A stretch of 64,000 nt of DNA from DATARH01 sp963705325 (GTDB lineage Bacteria; Pseudomonadota; Alphaproteobacteria; ATCC43930; CGMCC-115725), in assembly GCA_963705325.1 (NCBI GenBank), contig OY970069.1:4154001-4218000 (forward strand), given 5' to 3'. Shown here piece by piece: positions 26,429 through 34,554 of this stretch. Numbering within the stretch: position 1 is the stretch's first letter; each line of letters opens with the position of its first letter. The position numbers and the translations under genes are program-made. Under the pieces are notes generated by a model. It ran no database searches, was not told where the DNA came from, and worked only from the letters and a program-made list of their open reading frames with translations.

Positions 26429-27727
26429 CTAGGCCGTACCGCACTTGACCAAGCGGGCACCGTAAAAGCCGTCCAGGCCGTCATGCTCGGCGAGATGAAA
26501 CGGCAGCGTGCGCAGATCGCCGTCCTCGGTGAGCCACTCCGCCGGTATGTCCATTTCCGCCGCCGACAAGGGCTGCCGCACGACCGGCGCGTTTGACCGC
26601 AGCAGGTTTTCGATCTGACCGGGCCCCTCCTCGGGCTCGAGCGAGCAAGTGCAGTAGACCAGCATGCCGCCTGGGCGCAGCATGTCGATGGCCGCGCGAA
26701 GCAGGCGTTCCTGGATCGCCGCCAGCCGGGACACATCGGCCGGCCGCTTCAGATGCGGAACGTCGGGATGCCGCCGGATCGCCCCGGTCGCGGTACAGGG
26801 TGCATCGAGCAATACGGCGTCGGCCGGGCGCTCCGGCCGCCATGTAACGCCATCCGCCGCAATCGCGGCCGCCGGCAATGACAGGCGCTTCAAATTCGCC
26901 ACCAGCCGCGCGAGCCGCCGGCTCGACCGATCAACCGCGGTGACGAAAGCGCCGGCGTCGGCGAGCTGTGCTGTCTTGCCGCCCGGCGCGGCGCAAAGAT
27001 CGATGACCGAAAGCCCGGCGACATCGCCGAACAGCCGCACCGGCAGCGCCGCCGCGGCGTCCTGTACCCACCAGGCGCCCTCGGCGTAACCGGGCAAAGT
27101 CGCGACGGCGCCACCCCCGGCTCGGCGAATTGTTCCGGTCGGAAGCCGAGTCGCCGACAGCTTCTCGCACCACTCGGTCGCGCTGGAACGCACGGTAAGA
27201 TCGAGCGGCGCCTCACGCAGATGCGCGATGGCGATCGACCGGGCGGCTGCCTCGCCATAATGGCAGCTCCACGACTCCCAGAGCCATCGTGGCGTATTGA
27301 GTGCCGCCGCGTCCTGCGCCGCGACACGATCCGGGCCTTCGACGCTCAGCCGCCGAAGCACCGCGTTAACCAGCCCCTTATGCGATGGGAAGCCGCGGCT
27401 CTGCGCGAGATCGACGCTGGTCGCAACCGCCGCATGCGGCGGCGTGTGCAGGAACAAAAGTTGCGCGATGCCTAGCCGCAAGATGTCATGCACGACGGCC
27501 GCGCGCGGCGGCAGCGGAGTCGCCAGGCAACCGCCGATCAGCTCGTCGATTTGGCCCAAGCGGCGCAGCACCGTGGCGACAAGGAGGCGGGCAAAGGCCC
27601 GGTCGCGCAGCGAGAGCTGGCCCATCGTGAGATTGTCGTCGATCGACTCGTCTAGCGGACGTTCGCGACCAAGCACCGACCCGATCAGATCGAGCGCGAT
27701 TTGGCGAGCGGTCGATGCTGGCGTCAT
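26429..27727 (-). CDS. rsmB: 16S rRNA m5C967 methyltransferase RsmB
   Basis: SAM-dependent RNA cytosine methyltransferase, 432 residues. The N-terminal NusB-like RNA-binding domain spans about residues 5-140 (ARQIALDLIGSVL, RDRAFARLLVATVLRRLGQID). The catalytic domain contains the SAM loop DLCAAPGGKTAQLA, DAPCTATGAIRRHPD with one conserved Cys, and YCTCSLEPEEGPGQI with the nucleophile Cys. The start ATG is at 27727. Related RsmF enzymes lack the NusB part, so the assignment is firm. Confidence 0.92.
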   Translation of the reverse strand: MTPASTARQIALDLIGSVLGRERPLDESIDDNLTMGQLSLRDRAFARLLVATVLRRLGQIDELIGGCLATPLPPRAAVVHDILRLGIAQLLFLHTPPHAAVATSVDLAQSRGFPSHKGLVNAVLRRLSVEGPDRVAAQDAAALNTPRWLWESWSCHYGEAAARSIAIAHLREAPLDLTVRSSATEWCEKLSATRLPTGTIRRAGGGAVATLPGYAEGAWWVQDAAAALPVRLFGDVAGLSVIDLCAAPGGKTAQLADAGAFVTAVDRSSRRLARLVANLKRLSLPAAAIAADGVTWRPERPADAVLLDAPCTATGAIRRHPDVPHLKRPADVSRLAAIQERLLRAAIDMLRPGGMLVYCTCSLEPEEGPGQIENLLRSNAPVVRQPLSAAEMDIPAEWLTEDGDLRTLPFHLAEHDGLDGFYGARLVKCGTA

Positions 27728-27874
27728 GAAGGTTCTTCTTCCGCCCGGATCGAGTCGAAACGCTAAGGGCGCCCAGCGTCGCGCATCGGCGCCGCTTCCC
27801 CTCGGGAACGCGGCGGCCGAGCCGGCATGACCGGGCTACCAAATCCGTGATACGGCGGCGAGGTCTAATGGCAT

Positions 27875-27930
27875 CCCCGCGCGATTGCTCGATAGCCGCA
27901 AAAAGAGCGGTACCGCCGTCGAGCGCGGGG
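27875..27930 (-). terminator. Structured inverted repeat downstream of the selenoprotein gene
   Basis: Outer arms ccccgcgc (27875-27882) and gcgcgggg (27923-27930) are perfect complements; within them lie gctcga/tcgagc and the palindrome gcggtaccgc. It begins 12 bases past the stop of the selenoprotein gene, in the 215-base gap before rsmB. It could be a transcription terminator, although no T-run follows the stem. The rest of the gap shows no gene. Confidence 0.4.
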
Positions 27931-27942
27931 TTTGGACCAGGC

Positions 27943-29112
27943 TCAACCCGACAGTCGGATCGCCGGGACGAAGAAGGCCGCGACCGCCTGTTGCCGCTCG
28001 TCGCCCGCGATCAGGCGCTCGCGCAAAGCGCGGATCGCCGCACCCGTAGCCGACTCGTTCCACAACCAGTCGCCCAGCTGCTTGCTTGACGGTCGGGCGT
28101 GGCCGGCGATCGCCGCTTCGAGCGCGTAGGCCTTGAGGTCGTCGATCGCGAAGCGCAGCGCCAGCAGCGCCGACATGTCGGCGACCGGGCTCGCCGGGTC
28201 CTCGCCGCGCAGCCAGGCGGCGATATAGGCGCCGAACTCCGCCGGCGGCAGACCGCTCAAGCCCACTGTGCTGCGCGCCCGCTCGGTGCACGACCGCGCG
28301 TAGAGCGGCGCCAGCGCCCGCATCTCGTCTTCGAACGCCGAGGCGGGTGCCGGGCTTGCCGGCGGCCGCCACGATGGATCGGCCGCCTCGCGCGGGTCGT
28401 CGTCCGGGAAATCGGCGATCCGCACCGGCCCGCCGCCCTCAACCAACATGCCGAGCGCCGTCAGGATCACCCGCTTCTGAAACGCCGCGTCGCTTGGCGG
28501 CCCGATCGGCCGGCCCAACTCGAACGGCACCCACAACGCCCGCGGCGGCCGCGTATTCTCCGCCTGCGGGCGAATCAGCGCGATCGCCACGCTGGCGATA
28601 CCCTCTTCCTCGAGATAATGCCCCAGCGCGCTCACGGCGCGCGTACAGAGCGGTCAAACCGAGGTGAGCAGAACCGCGTCGACGTGATCCGCCTTGAGCT
28701 TGCCGGCGACTTCCTTGGCGCCCTCGACCATCTGCACCGGATCGGTCGCGCCCATGAACGAGTAGTGCGTCGCCGCCACCGAGCCGATCGTCCCCTCCGC
28801 CGCCAGCTCGTTAAGGCGATCGAGCGGGAACACGACGTTCCGGTCTTCCTGGAACCCGGTGCGGTCGAAATTGATCGAGATGTGGCTGCACAGCAGATCG
28901 TTTGACCCGGTCGTGCTCGGGATCGCCCGGTAATCGGCGTCGCGGCCGCGGAACACCCGGTCGCCGCGCACGGTAAGCCCCGCCGACGAGACGATCGCGA
29001 CCCGCCGCTGGTTGAGCGGCTTCCCCTCGACCCAGGGCGTGGTCTTGAAATCGGGACACTCAAGCTCGGCGAGGCGCTTCGCCATCGCCGCAGGCAACCT
29101 CTCCAGGCGCAT
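27943..29112 (-). CDS. Selenoprotein of the glycine/sarcosine/betaine/D-proline reductase B family, in-frame UGA read as Sec
   Basis: One 389-residue reading frame interrupted only by TGA at 28656-28654 (codon 153). The context is LLTSV-U-PLCTRAV, a UxxC redox motif of the GrdB/PrdB type. Both halves are in the same frame and look coding: upstream RVAIVSSAGLTVRGDRVF, ATHYSFMGATDPVQMVEG and LKADHVDAVLLTSV; downstream ALGHYLEEEGIASVAIALIR and RALWVPFELGRPIGPPSD. A hairpin with bacterial SECIS geometry follows the UGA. ATG 29112 has GAGGAG upstream. Characterised relatives reduce C-N bonds in clostridial amino-acid fermentation; proteobacterial homologues are uncharacterised, so the substrate is open. 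It would be miscalled as two ORFs (28654-29112 and 27943-28635). It follows an M20 peptidase gene on the same strand. Confidence 0.85.
28626..28656 (-). promoter_or_regulatory. Selenocysteine UGA and candidate bacterial SECIS hairpin
   Basis: On the mRNA strand the UGA (28656-28654) is followed by 11 bases and then by the stem GCGCGC (28642-28637), a five-base loop CGUGA (28636-28632) and the complementary stem GCGCGC (28631-28626). The apical loop starts 17 bases after the UGA and has G as its second base. Both agree with the known bacterial SECIS rule (loop 16-37 bases downstream, G among its first two bases). This is the SelB-recruiting signal expected for Sec insertion. Confidence 0.75.
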
Positions 29113-29155
29113 TACCTGCTCCTCTACAAATCCGATGAAGCCAGCCTAGCCGAAA

Positions 29156-30559
29156 TCAGTTCCGCGCAGGTACGCCTTTTTCGCCGAGGTCCCAATAAAT
29201 TCCGGTCATCACCTGCAGCGCCTCGCGGGCGACCGGGGCGAGCAGGTGCTCGTTGGGCGCGTGCTGCGAGCACGAGGCGTAGGAATGCGGGACCCAGATC
29301 GTCGGCAGGCCGAGATCGCTGGCGAAAATATCGTTGGGCAGCGAGCCGCCGAGGTTGGGGAGGATCGCCGGGCGCTTGCCGGTCGTCGCCTGGATCGACT
29401 TGGCCGCCCAGCGCACCCAGTCGTGGTCGGGGTCGAGCCGGGTCGCCGGGAAATACGCCTTCTTCCACGGCTCGATCTTGACCATCGGGAAGCCGTGCGC
29501 GTCGAGATGGCGGCGCAGCGCCGGCATGAATTCTTGCGGATCGACCCCGACGACAAACCGAATTTGGCAGGTCGCGGTCGCCTTGGGCGGGATCGCGTTG
29601 ACCGGGTTCTCGGGGTTGCCGGTGGTGAAGGCCAGCACCTCGAAGCTGCACCAGCCGAACACCTTCTCGCTCGGCGTGAGGCCCGGTTCGCCCCAATCGG
29701 GGTCGATCTCCGGCGCGTCCTCGCCGCCTTCGCCAGAAACGCCCACTGGGCAGTCGGCCAACGCCATGCGCACCGAGTTCGGCATATGGCTCGGCTTCCA
29801 CGCCGCGATCTTTATCGCGCCCTTGTCGCTGGTGATCGATGCCAGCGCGTGCGCCATGATCACCCCGGGATTGGCGAGCAGCCCGCCCCAATTCCCCGAA
29901 TGGTGCCCGCCCTCGCGCAGCTCGCAGACCAGGTCGAAATTCATCGCCCCGCGCGCGCCGAGAAAGATTGTCGGCCGCTCCGGCGCGAGACGCGGGCCAT
30001 CGGAGGCGATCAGCACGTCGGCCTTGAGCCGCGCCTTCTCGTTGCGGCAAATCTCGCGCAGCCCCGGCGAGCCGATCTCCTCGCCGGTCTCCAGCAGCAG
30101 GATCGCGTTGAAGCCGAGCTGGCCACGCGTCTTCAACACGCATTCCATCGCCGCCAGATTGACCGAGTGCTGGCCCTTGTTGTCGGCGGTGCCGCGGCCA
30201 TAGAGCCGGTCGCCCTGCCGGGTCAGCGTCCACGGCGACAGCCCCTCGCGCCATTGCGGCTCCAAACCGCGGATGACGTCGCCGTGGCCATAGCCGAGCA
30301 CCGTCGTCGCCGCGTCTGCTTCGCGCCGCTCCGCGATCAGGATCGGCCCGCCGCGCACCGGGTTCTCGAAGATTCGGCACTCGAAGCCGAGCCGCTTCAG
30401 CGTCGGGGCGATCTCGTCACCGAGATAGGCTTGCAGCACCGGCAAGCTGCCCTCGACCTGGCTTTCGGTCGGGATCGCGACGCGGCGGGCGAGATCGGTG
30501 GTGAAGCCGCCCTCGTCGAAATAGGTTTGGGCGGCGGCAATCGCTTCTTGGCGGCTCAT
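29156..30559 (-). CDS. M20 family metallopeptidase
   Basis: Di-zinc aminoacylase/carboxypeptidase-like enzyme of 467 residues. Metal and catalytic motifs: GYGHGDVI (His-x-Asp), GRGTADNKGQ (bridging Asp), LLETGEEIGSPG (catalytic Glu-Glu), ASDGPR, and a C-terminal HSYASCSQHAPNEH with the last His ligand. The dimerisation insert lies around HHSGNWGGLLANPG. ATG 30559 has GAGGAGG four bases upstream; the frame's earlier opening at 30742 is not used. It is probably cotranscribed with the selenoprotein gene 43 bases downstream and the small membrane protein upstream. The substrate is a peptide or N-acyl amino acid, not defined. Confidence 0.88.
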   Translation of the reverse strand: MSRQEAIAAAQTYFDEGGFTTDLARRVAIPTESQVEGSLPVLQAYLGDEIAPTLKRLGFECRIFENPVRGGPILIAERREADAATTVLGYGHGDVIRGLEPQWREGLSPWTLTRQGDRLYGRGTADNKGQHSVNLAAMECVLKTRGQLGFNAILLLETGEEIGSPGLREICRNEKARLKADVLIASDGPRLAPERPTIFLGARGAMNFDLVCELREGGHHSGNWGGLLANPGVIMAHALASITSDKGAIKIAAWKPSHMPNSVRMALADCPVGVSGEGGEDAPEIDPDWGEPGLTPSEKVFGWCSFEVLAFTTGNPENPVNAIPPKATATCQIRFVVGVDPQEFMPALRRHLDAHGFPMVKIEPWKKAYFPATRLDPDHDWVRWAAKSIQATTGKRPAILPNLGGSLPNDIFASDLGLPTIWVPHSYASCSQHAPNEHLLAPVAREALQVMTGIYWDLGEKGVPARN

Positions 30560-30608
30560 CGGGCCTCCTCGGTAGAGGCCTGCAGCTAAACAGGATTCGC
30601 CCGACGCC

Positions 30609-30905
30609 TCAATGCCGGGTCCTGGTACCGGTGACCGGCGTCCAAGACGGCGCATCGCTCGCCGGGAAACTATCCTCCGAGGCTGTCTCGATGTCGTCGC
30701 GTGGCCGCCGAGGCCGTCGTCGCCTTGGCAGCGGCTCGACATGCGCCGGCTTTTCCTCGCGAAGGAACGTCGCGGCGATCAGCCCTGCAAAGCAGGACAC
30801 GACGATCGGCACTTGCAGCGCGGGAACCAAAATCGCGCCGCCGATCGCACATGCGCCAATCTGGGCAAGGAGCGGTATTCCCCTCCGGGACGCGGCATCG
30901 GGCAT
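30609..30905 (-). CDS. Small hypothetical membrane protein with C-terminal SFPASDAPSW motif
   Basis: 98 residues from ATG 30905, which has the strong ribosome binding site GAGGAG seven bases upstream. It has a hydrophobic core from QIGACAIGGAILV to VVSCFAGLIAATFL (two short membrane passes), a basic middle (PLPRRRRPRRPRDD) and the tail ETASEDSFPASDAPSWTPVT. The SFPASD-PPSWTP-like tail recurs in many small alphaproteobacterial proteins, but I know no function for it. It is the tail end of a very long opposite-strand frame over the PBP gene; only this start is credible. Confidence 0.62.
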   Translation of the reverse strand: MPDAASRRGIPLLAQIGACAIGGAILVPALQVPIVVSCFAGLIAATFLREEKPAHVEPLPRRRRPRRPRDDIETASEDSFPASDAPSWTPVTGTRTRH

Positions 30906-31103
30906 GTTGTCTCCTCGATCACCAGGCGTACGGCTCACCAACGAGCCGCACACCCGGCGGGTTCCGCTGCCGTTGGGATTGAATTTGTCCAACCTCCGCC
31001 ACAGTTTACGGCATAATGCGGTGGGGTGTAGGGCGGGTTGCCTGTGGTGGGGTTCGCGCAATGGGCGAGCGAGGCGCTGCGGCCTTGAGGCCGGCGGTGG
31101 GCG

Positions 31104-33176
31104 ATGGCTGATCGGCCGCTGCGCGCCGACCCGGCGGATCGCGGCTCCGCCTCCCGTCCGCGTCCCCGCAAACGCTCCGGCGCGACGCCGAAGCGGCCCA
31201 GCGCCAAGCGCGGCCGCGGCGGCGGCTTTTTCCGCGGCGTTTTCAAGCTCGGGCTGCTTGTCTTTCTGTGGGGGCTGATCGTCGGCGGCGGAGCGCTTAC
31301 CTACTTCGCCTTCACCCTTCCCGACACCAATCAGCTCACCGTCGCCGAACGCCGGCCCAGCGTCACCATCCTCGCCAATGACGGCAGCACCATCGCCACC
31401 TTCGGCGACCTCTTCGGCCAGCCGCTCACCCTCAAGGAAATGTCGCCCTGGCTGCCCAAGGCGGTGATCGCGACCGAGGATCGCCGCTTTTACAGCCATT
31501 TCGGCATCGACCCGATCGGGCTGGCGCGCGCGCTCTTCACCGATCTGCGCAGCGGCCATCTCGTCCAGGGCGGCAGCACGATCACCCAGCAGCTCGCCAA
31601 GACCGTCTTCCTCACCCCGGAACGTTCGCTCTCGCGCAAGATTCGCGAGGCGCTGCTCGCCCTCTGGCTCGAACGCCATTTCACCAAGGACCAGATCCTC
31701 GAGATTTACCTGAACCGGGTCTATCTCGGCGCCGGCACCTACGGGGTCGACGCTGCGGCACATCGCTATTTCAACAAGTCGGCGGCCAAGCTGAACCTTT
31801 ACGAGAGCGCGGTGATCGCGGGGCTGCTGAAGGCGCCGACCCGGTTCAACCCGACGCGCGACAAGCAGGCCGCCGCGACGCGCGCCGCGCAGGTGCTCGA
31901 CCGCATGGTCGAGACCGGCGCCATCGACCAGCCACAGGCCCTTGCCGCCGCGAAGGCCGGCGCCGCGCTCAACACCGTGCAGGTCGTTCGGCCCGGCGAG
32001 CGCTACTTCGCCGATTGGGTCGCCGACCAGGTCCGCGATTTCGCCGGCACCTCCGATCACGATCTGATCGTCCGCACCACGCTCGACCCGCGCATGCAGA
32101 CCGCGGCGGAGACCGTCATCGCCGATGTGCTGGCGCGTCATAGCCTCAAGGATGTCGTCAGCCAGGGTGCCTTGGTGGCGATGGCCACCGACGGCGCGAT
32201 CCGGGCGATGGTCGGCGGCCGCGATTACAACGAAAGCCAGTTCAACCGCGCCACCCAGGCACAGCGCCAGCCGGGCTCGGCGTTCAAGCCGTTCGTCTAT
32301 CTCGCCGGGATCGAGGCGGGGCTGCGGCCCGAGGACAGGTTCTTCGACGGCCCGATCCAGATCGGCAACTGGCGGCCGCGCAACTACACCAACAAATATC
32401 TCGGCGAGGTAACCCTCGCCGAGGGTCTGGCGCAGTCGATCAACACCATCGCCGTCCAGGTCGCGCAGCGTGCCGGCATCCCCAATGTGATCGCCGTCGC
32501 CAACCGGCTCGGCATCACCTCCGACCTGGCGCGCGACGCCAGCATCGCGCTCGGCACCAACGAGGTGAACCTGCTGGAGCTGGTGTCGGCCTACGCGCCG
32601 TTCGCCAATGGCGGCAACGGGGTGCTCGCCTACGGCATCGCTGAGATCGCCGACACTTCCGGCAAGATCATCTACAAGCGCTCCGGCAACGGGCCCGGCC
32701 AGGTCGTGCCGCCCGACGAGGTCGGGTTGATGAACGAGATGCTGACGGGGGTCATCAGCCACGGCACCGGCAAGGCCGCCGCGCTGCCGCGCCCGGCGGC
32801 AGGCAAGACCGGCACCACCCAGGAATATCGCGATGCCTGGTTCATCGGTTACACCGCCGACCTCGTCGCCGGGGTCTGGCTCGGCAATGACGACAACACG
32901 CCGATGGCGAGGGTGACAGGCGGTTCGCTGCCCGCCCCCGCCTGGCGCGCCTTCATGCTGGCGGCGACAAAGGATATGCCGGTACGCCCCTTGCCGGAGG
33001 GCGCGCCGCCCATCGCCTCCCTCCAGCCGCCCGCAACTGTCCAGCCCGCCGCGGCGGCGCCGACATCGCTCGACAACCTTTTCGGACTCCTCGCGCCGCC
33101 GACCCCAACCGCGGCGACGGCGGGACCAATCCCCCTCGTCCCGGGCACTGTGGTGCCACCGCCGCCGCGAAACTGA
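31104..33176 (+). CDS. Penicillin-binding protein 1A (bifunctional glycosyltransferase/transpeptidase)
   Basis: Class A PBP of 690 residues that polymerises and cross-links peptidoglycan. A basic cytoplasmic N terminus is followed by one membrane anchor (LGLLVFLWGLIVGGGALTYF, about 50-70). The GT51 domain has ATEDRRFYSHFG (catalytic Glu), QGGSTITQQLAK and ILEIYLNRVYLG. The transpeptidase has the SxxK motif in PGSAFKPFV, SIN in AQSINTIAVQ and KTG in AGKTGTTQ. A Pro/Ala-rich tail ends the protein. The divergent gap 30906-31103 must carry promoters for this gene and the 98-residue gene; a -10-like CATAAT is at 31012-31017. Confidence 0.94.
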   Translation: MADRPLRADPADRGSASRPRPRKRSGATPKRPSAKRGRGGGFFRGVFKLGLLVFLWGLIVGGGALTYFAFTLPDTNQLTVAERRPSVTILANDGSTIATFGDLFGQPLTLKEMSPWLPKAVIATEDRRFYSHFGIDPIGLARALFTDLRSGHLVQGGSTITQQLAKTVFLTPERSLSRKIREALLALWLERHFTKDQILEIYLNRVYLGAGTYGVDAAAHRYFNKSAAKLNLYESAVIAGLLKAPTRFNPTRDKQAAATRAAQVLDRMVETGAIDQPQALAAAKAGAALNTVQVVRPGERYFADWVADQVRDFAGTSDHDLIVRTTLDPRMQTAAETVIADVLARHSLKDVVSQGALVAMATDGAIRAMVGGRDYNESQFNRATQAQRQPGSAFKPFVYLAGIEAGLRPEDRFFDGPIQIGNWRPRNYTNKYLGEVTLAEGLAQSINTIAVQVAQRAGIPNVIAVANRLGITSDLARDASIALGTNEVNLLELVSAYAPFANGGNGVLAYGIAEIADTSGKIIYKRSGNGPGQVVPPDEVGLMNEMLTGVISHGTGKAAALPRPAAGKTGTTQEYRDAWFIGYTADLVAGVWLGNDDNTPMARVTGGSLPAPAWRAFMLAATKDMPVRPLPEGAPPIASLQPPATVQPAAAAPTSLDNLFGLLAPPTPTAATAGPIPLVPGTVVPPPPRN

Positions 33177-33565
33177 TTATACGATATATGCAATTATTGC
33201 GATTCAGAATTGCGATGATGAATATTCAATTTGTTCCCGTTCTGTACCATCTGTCGCACCAACGCCGGTTCATGCGTGGGCCGGCGTCGCCGCCCTTAAA
33301 AGCGGCTCGTTGATTGACAGTCCGAAACCGGAGCTTGACGAGCGAACTGACCTTCCGTGCGCGGGCACAACGATAAGGCACAACAATAAGAGCCGTCTGT
33401 CGTCCGCGACCGAAATAACAAAAACATCGGCGCGGGCGCTGTTGAGGCAATAAGCCACCGATAACAAGCCCAAGCCGCACGGAAGAGAAGGCCGCTCACC
33501 AAATCGGAAAGTAGGCGGTGAATAAGACTAAATGGGCGCCTGCCGACAACCCCTCGGCGGCGATC
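33177..33565. other. Intergenic region between PBP1A and NIPSNAP genes
   Basis: A stretch of nearly 390 bases without a credible gene. The first 60 bases are AT-rich and contain a direct repeat attgcgat. A 7-bp inverted repeat acgccgg (33262-33268) / ccggcgt (33281-33287) with a 12-base loop might terminate the PBP transcript, though no T-run follows. Minus-strand frames here have high Arg/Cys content and no ribosome binding site, so I reject them. Confidence 0.5.
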
Positions 33566-33605
33566 GCTCCCTCTCCGCCCGACGGCCCAGGGACGGAGAG
33601 GGAGC
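33566..33605 (-). terminator. Strong hairpin after the NIPSNAP gene
   Basis: A perfect 12-bp inverted repeat, gctccctctccg (33566-33577) and cggagagggagc (33594-33605), with a 16-base loop. It starts 11 bases past the stop codon of the minus-strand NIPSNAP gene. The stem is stable enough for intrinsic termination, but no T-tract follows, so it may need Rho or act as a 3' protective hairpin. Confidence 0.55.
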
Positions 33606-33615
33606 AGGCTGGGCC

Positions 33616-34239
33616 TTAGTGCAGCGGCGAGAAGGCCGCCGGGATCACGAACATGTTCTCCTGGCGGACGAACTGGCCGCGCGTCGCCGGGGGCCAGGCG
33701 CCGGTCTTCTGCGCCTCGGCGCGGATGCGGAAGCGCTCGGCGGCGTCCTTGTAGGCCCAGACGTGGATCCACTGGTTGAGGCCGCCGAGTTCGGTCGAGC
33801 CGCAGAAAGCGAGTGGCGACAGCTTGGTGCGGCCCTCGATCCGCTCCGCCCATTTCTCGGTCACGGTCGGCAGCGCGCCCGGCAGCATCGTGTAGGTGCG
33901 GATTTCGTAGATATTGCCAAGACCGCGATCGCCGAGCGCTGGCGAGAACGGCGCCAGGTTGATGATCTTCAACTCCATCTCCTCGATGAATTCCGCGATC
34001 TTCGGCGGCCAGCCGTTGAGCTTCATCGCATCGGCCCGAAGCTTGTCGCGCGCGCCCAAATTCTCATAGGGCCAGCAATGGATGATGCGGTTGAGCGGCC
34101 CGACTTCGGTATGGAAAAACCCGCCGAGCGGCGAAACCTTGTTGCGGCCCGAGCTTTCGACCGCCTCGCCGAACCGCTTCACCGCCTCTGGGATCGAACC
34201 GGGCTTCAGCCGGTAGGTGCGCATTTCAACGATCGCCAT
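33616..34239 (-). CDS. NIPSNAP family protein (two tandem NIPSNAP domains)
   Basis: 207 residues made of two dimeric alpha/beta-barrel repeats: repeat 1 MAIVEMRTYRLKPGSIPEAV with GFFHTEVGPLNRIIHCWPYE, repeat 2 YEIRTYTMLPGALPTVTEKW with FCGSTELGGLNQWIHVWAYK. The matching EXRTYxxxPG and GxLNxxxHxWxY motifs in both halves show internal duplication. The biochemical function of bacterial NIPSNAP proteins is not established; ligand binding or a monooxygenase-like role has been proposed from the fold. It appears monocistronic, with a hairpin downstream. Confidence 0.88.
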   Translation of the reverse strand: MAIVEMRTYRLKPGSIPEAVKRFGEAVESSGRNKVSPLGGFFHTEVGPLNRIIHCWPYENLGARDKLRADAMKLNGWPPKIAEFIEEMELKIINLAPFSPALGDRGLGNIYEIRTYTMLPGALPTVTEKWAERIEGRTKLSPLAFCGSTELGGLNQWIHVWAYKDAAERFRIRAEAQKTGAWPPATRGQFVRQENMFVIPAAFSPLH

Positions 34240-34324
34240 CGTACATTCTCCCTAGCATTGGTATCGGTATCTAAGGAGAGAACCGAGGGTCAGCACAAGC
34301 CGCTTTACGGCGAGGGGCCGGCTA

Positions 34325-34495
34325 CTACGCATTGCTGCGCAGTTCAATTTCCGTTTCGAGCTGCCGGATCATCTTCTCCCACATTGGCCGATCCGGATGC
34401 TCCGGACACGCTCTGTTGAATTTCGAGACGATATCCGCCAGCGCCTTCGCCGGCGAACGAACCTCCCGGAGCGTTTCCGCTGGAAATCTCCCCAT
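34325..34495 (-). CDS. Small hypothetical protein (56 residues)
   Basis: ATG at 34495, with GAGG unusually close upstream (one base from the start). It encodes MGRFPAETLREVRSPAKALA and ends with QLETEIELRSNA: a soluble, helix-prone, charged protein without membrane segments or cysteine pairs. The amino-acid composition looks natural and the frame fills the gap between NIPSNAP and the nucleoside hydrolase genes on the same strand. No family recognised. Confidence 0.42.
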   Translation of the reverse strand: MGRFPAETLREVRSPAKALADIVSKFNRACPEHPDRPMWEKMIRQLETEIELRSNA

Positions 34496-34554
34496 ACCTC
34501 AACATACGGCAAGGAAACCGAACGTGCTCAGGCGTTAACCCTGTTTTTGACGTC

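Noticed and set aside
28626..28656. Reading the selenoprotein TGA as a simple nonsense mutation (pseudogene)
   Set aside because: Both sides remain in frame with good coding character, the codon falls exactly at the UxxC redox site of a known selenoprotein family, and a SECIS-like hairpin follows.
30609..32762. 717-codon minus-strand open frame opposite the PBP1A gene
   Set aside because: It is a GC-rich shadow of the PBP1A gene; only its last 98 codons (from ATG 30905, with a ribosome binding site) lie outside PBP1A and look like a real gene.
33226..33480. 84-codon minus-strand ORF between PBP1A and NIPSNAP
   Set aside because: Arg/Cys-rich composition, no ribosome binding site and overlapping alternative frames; looks random.
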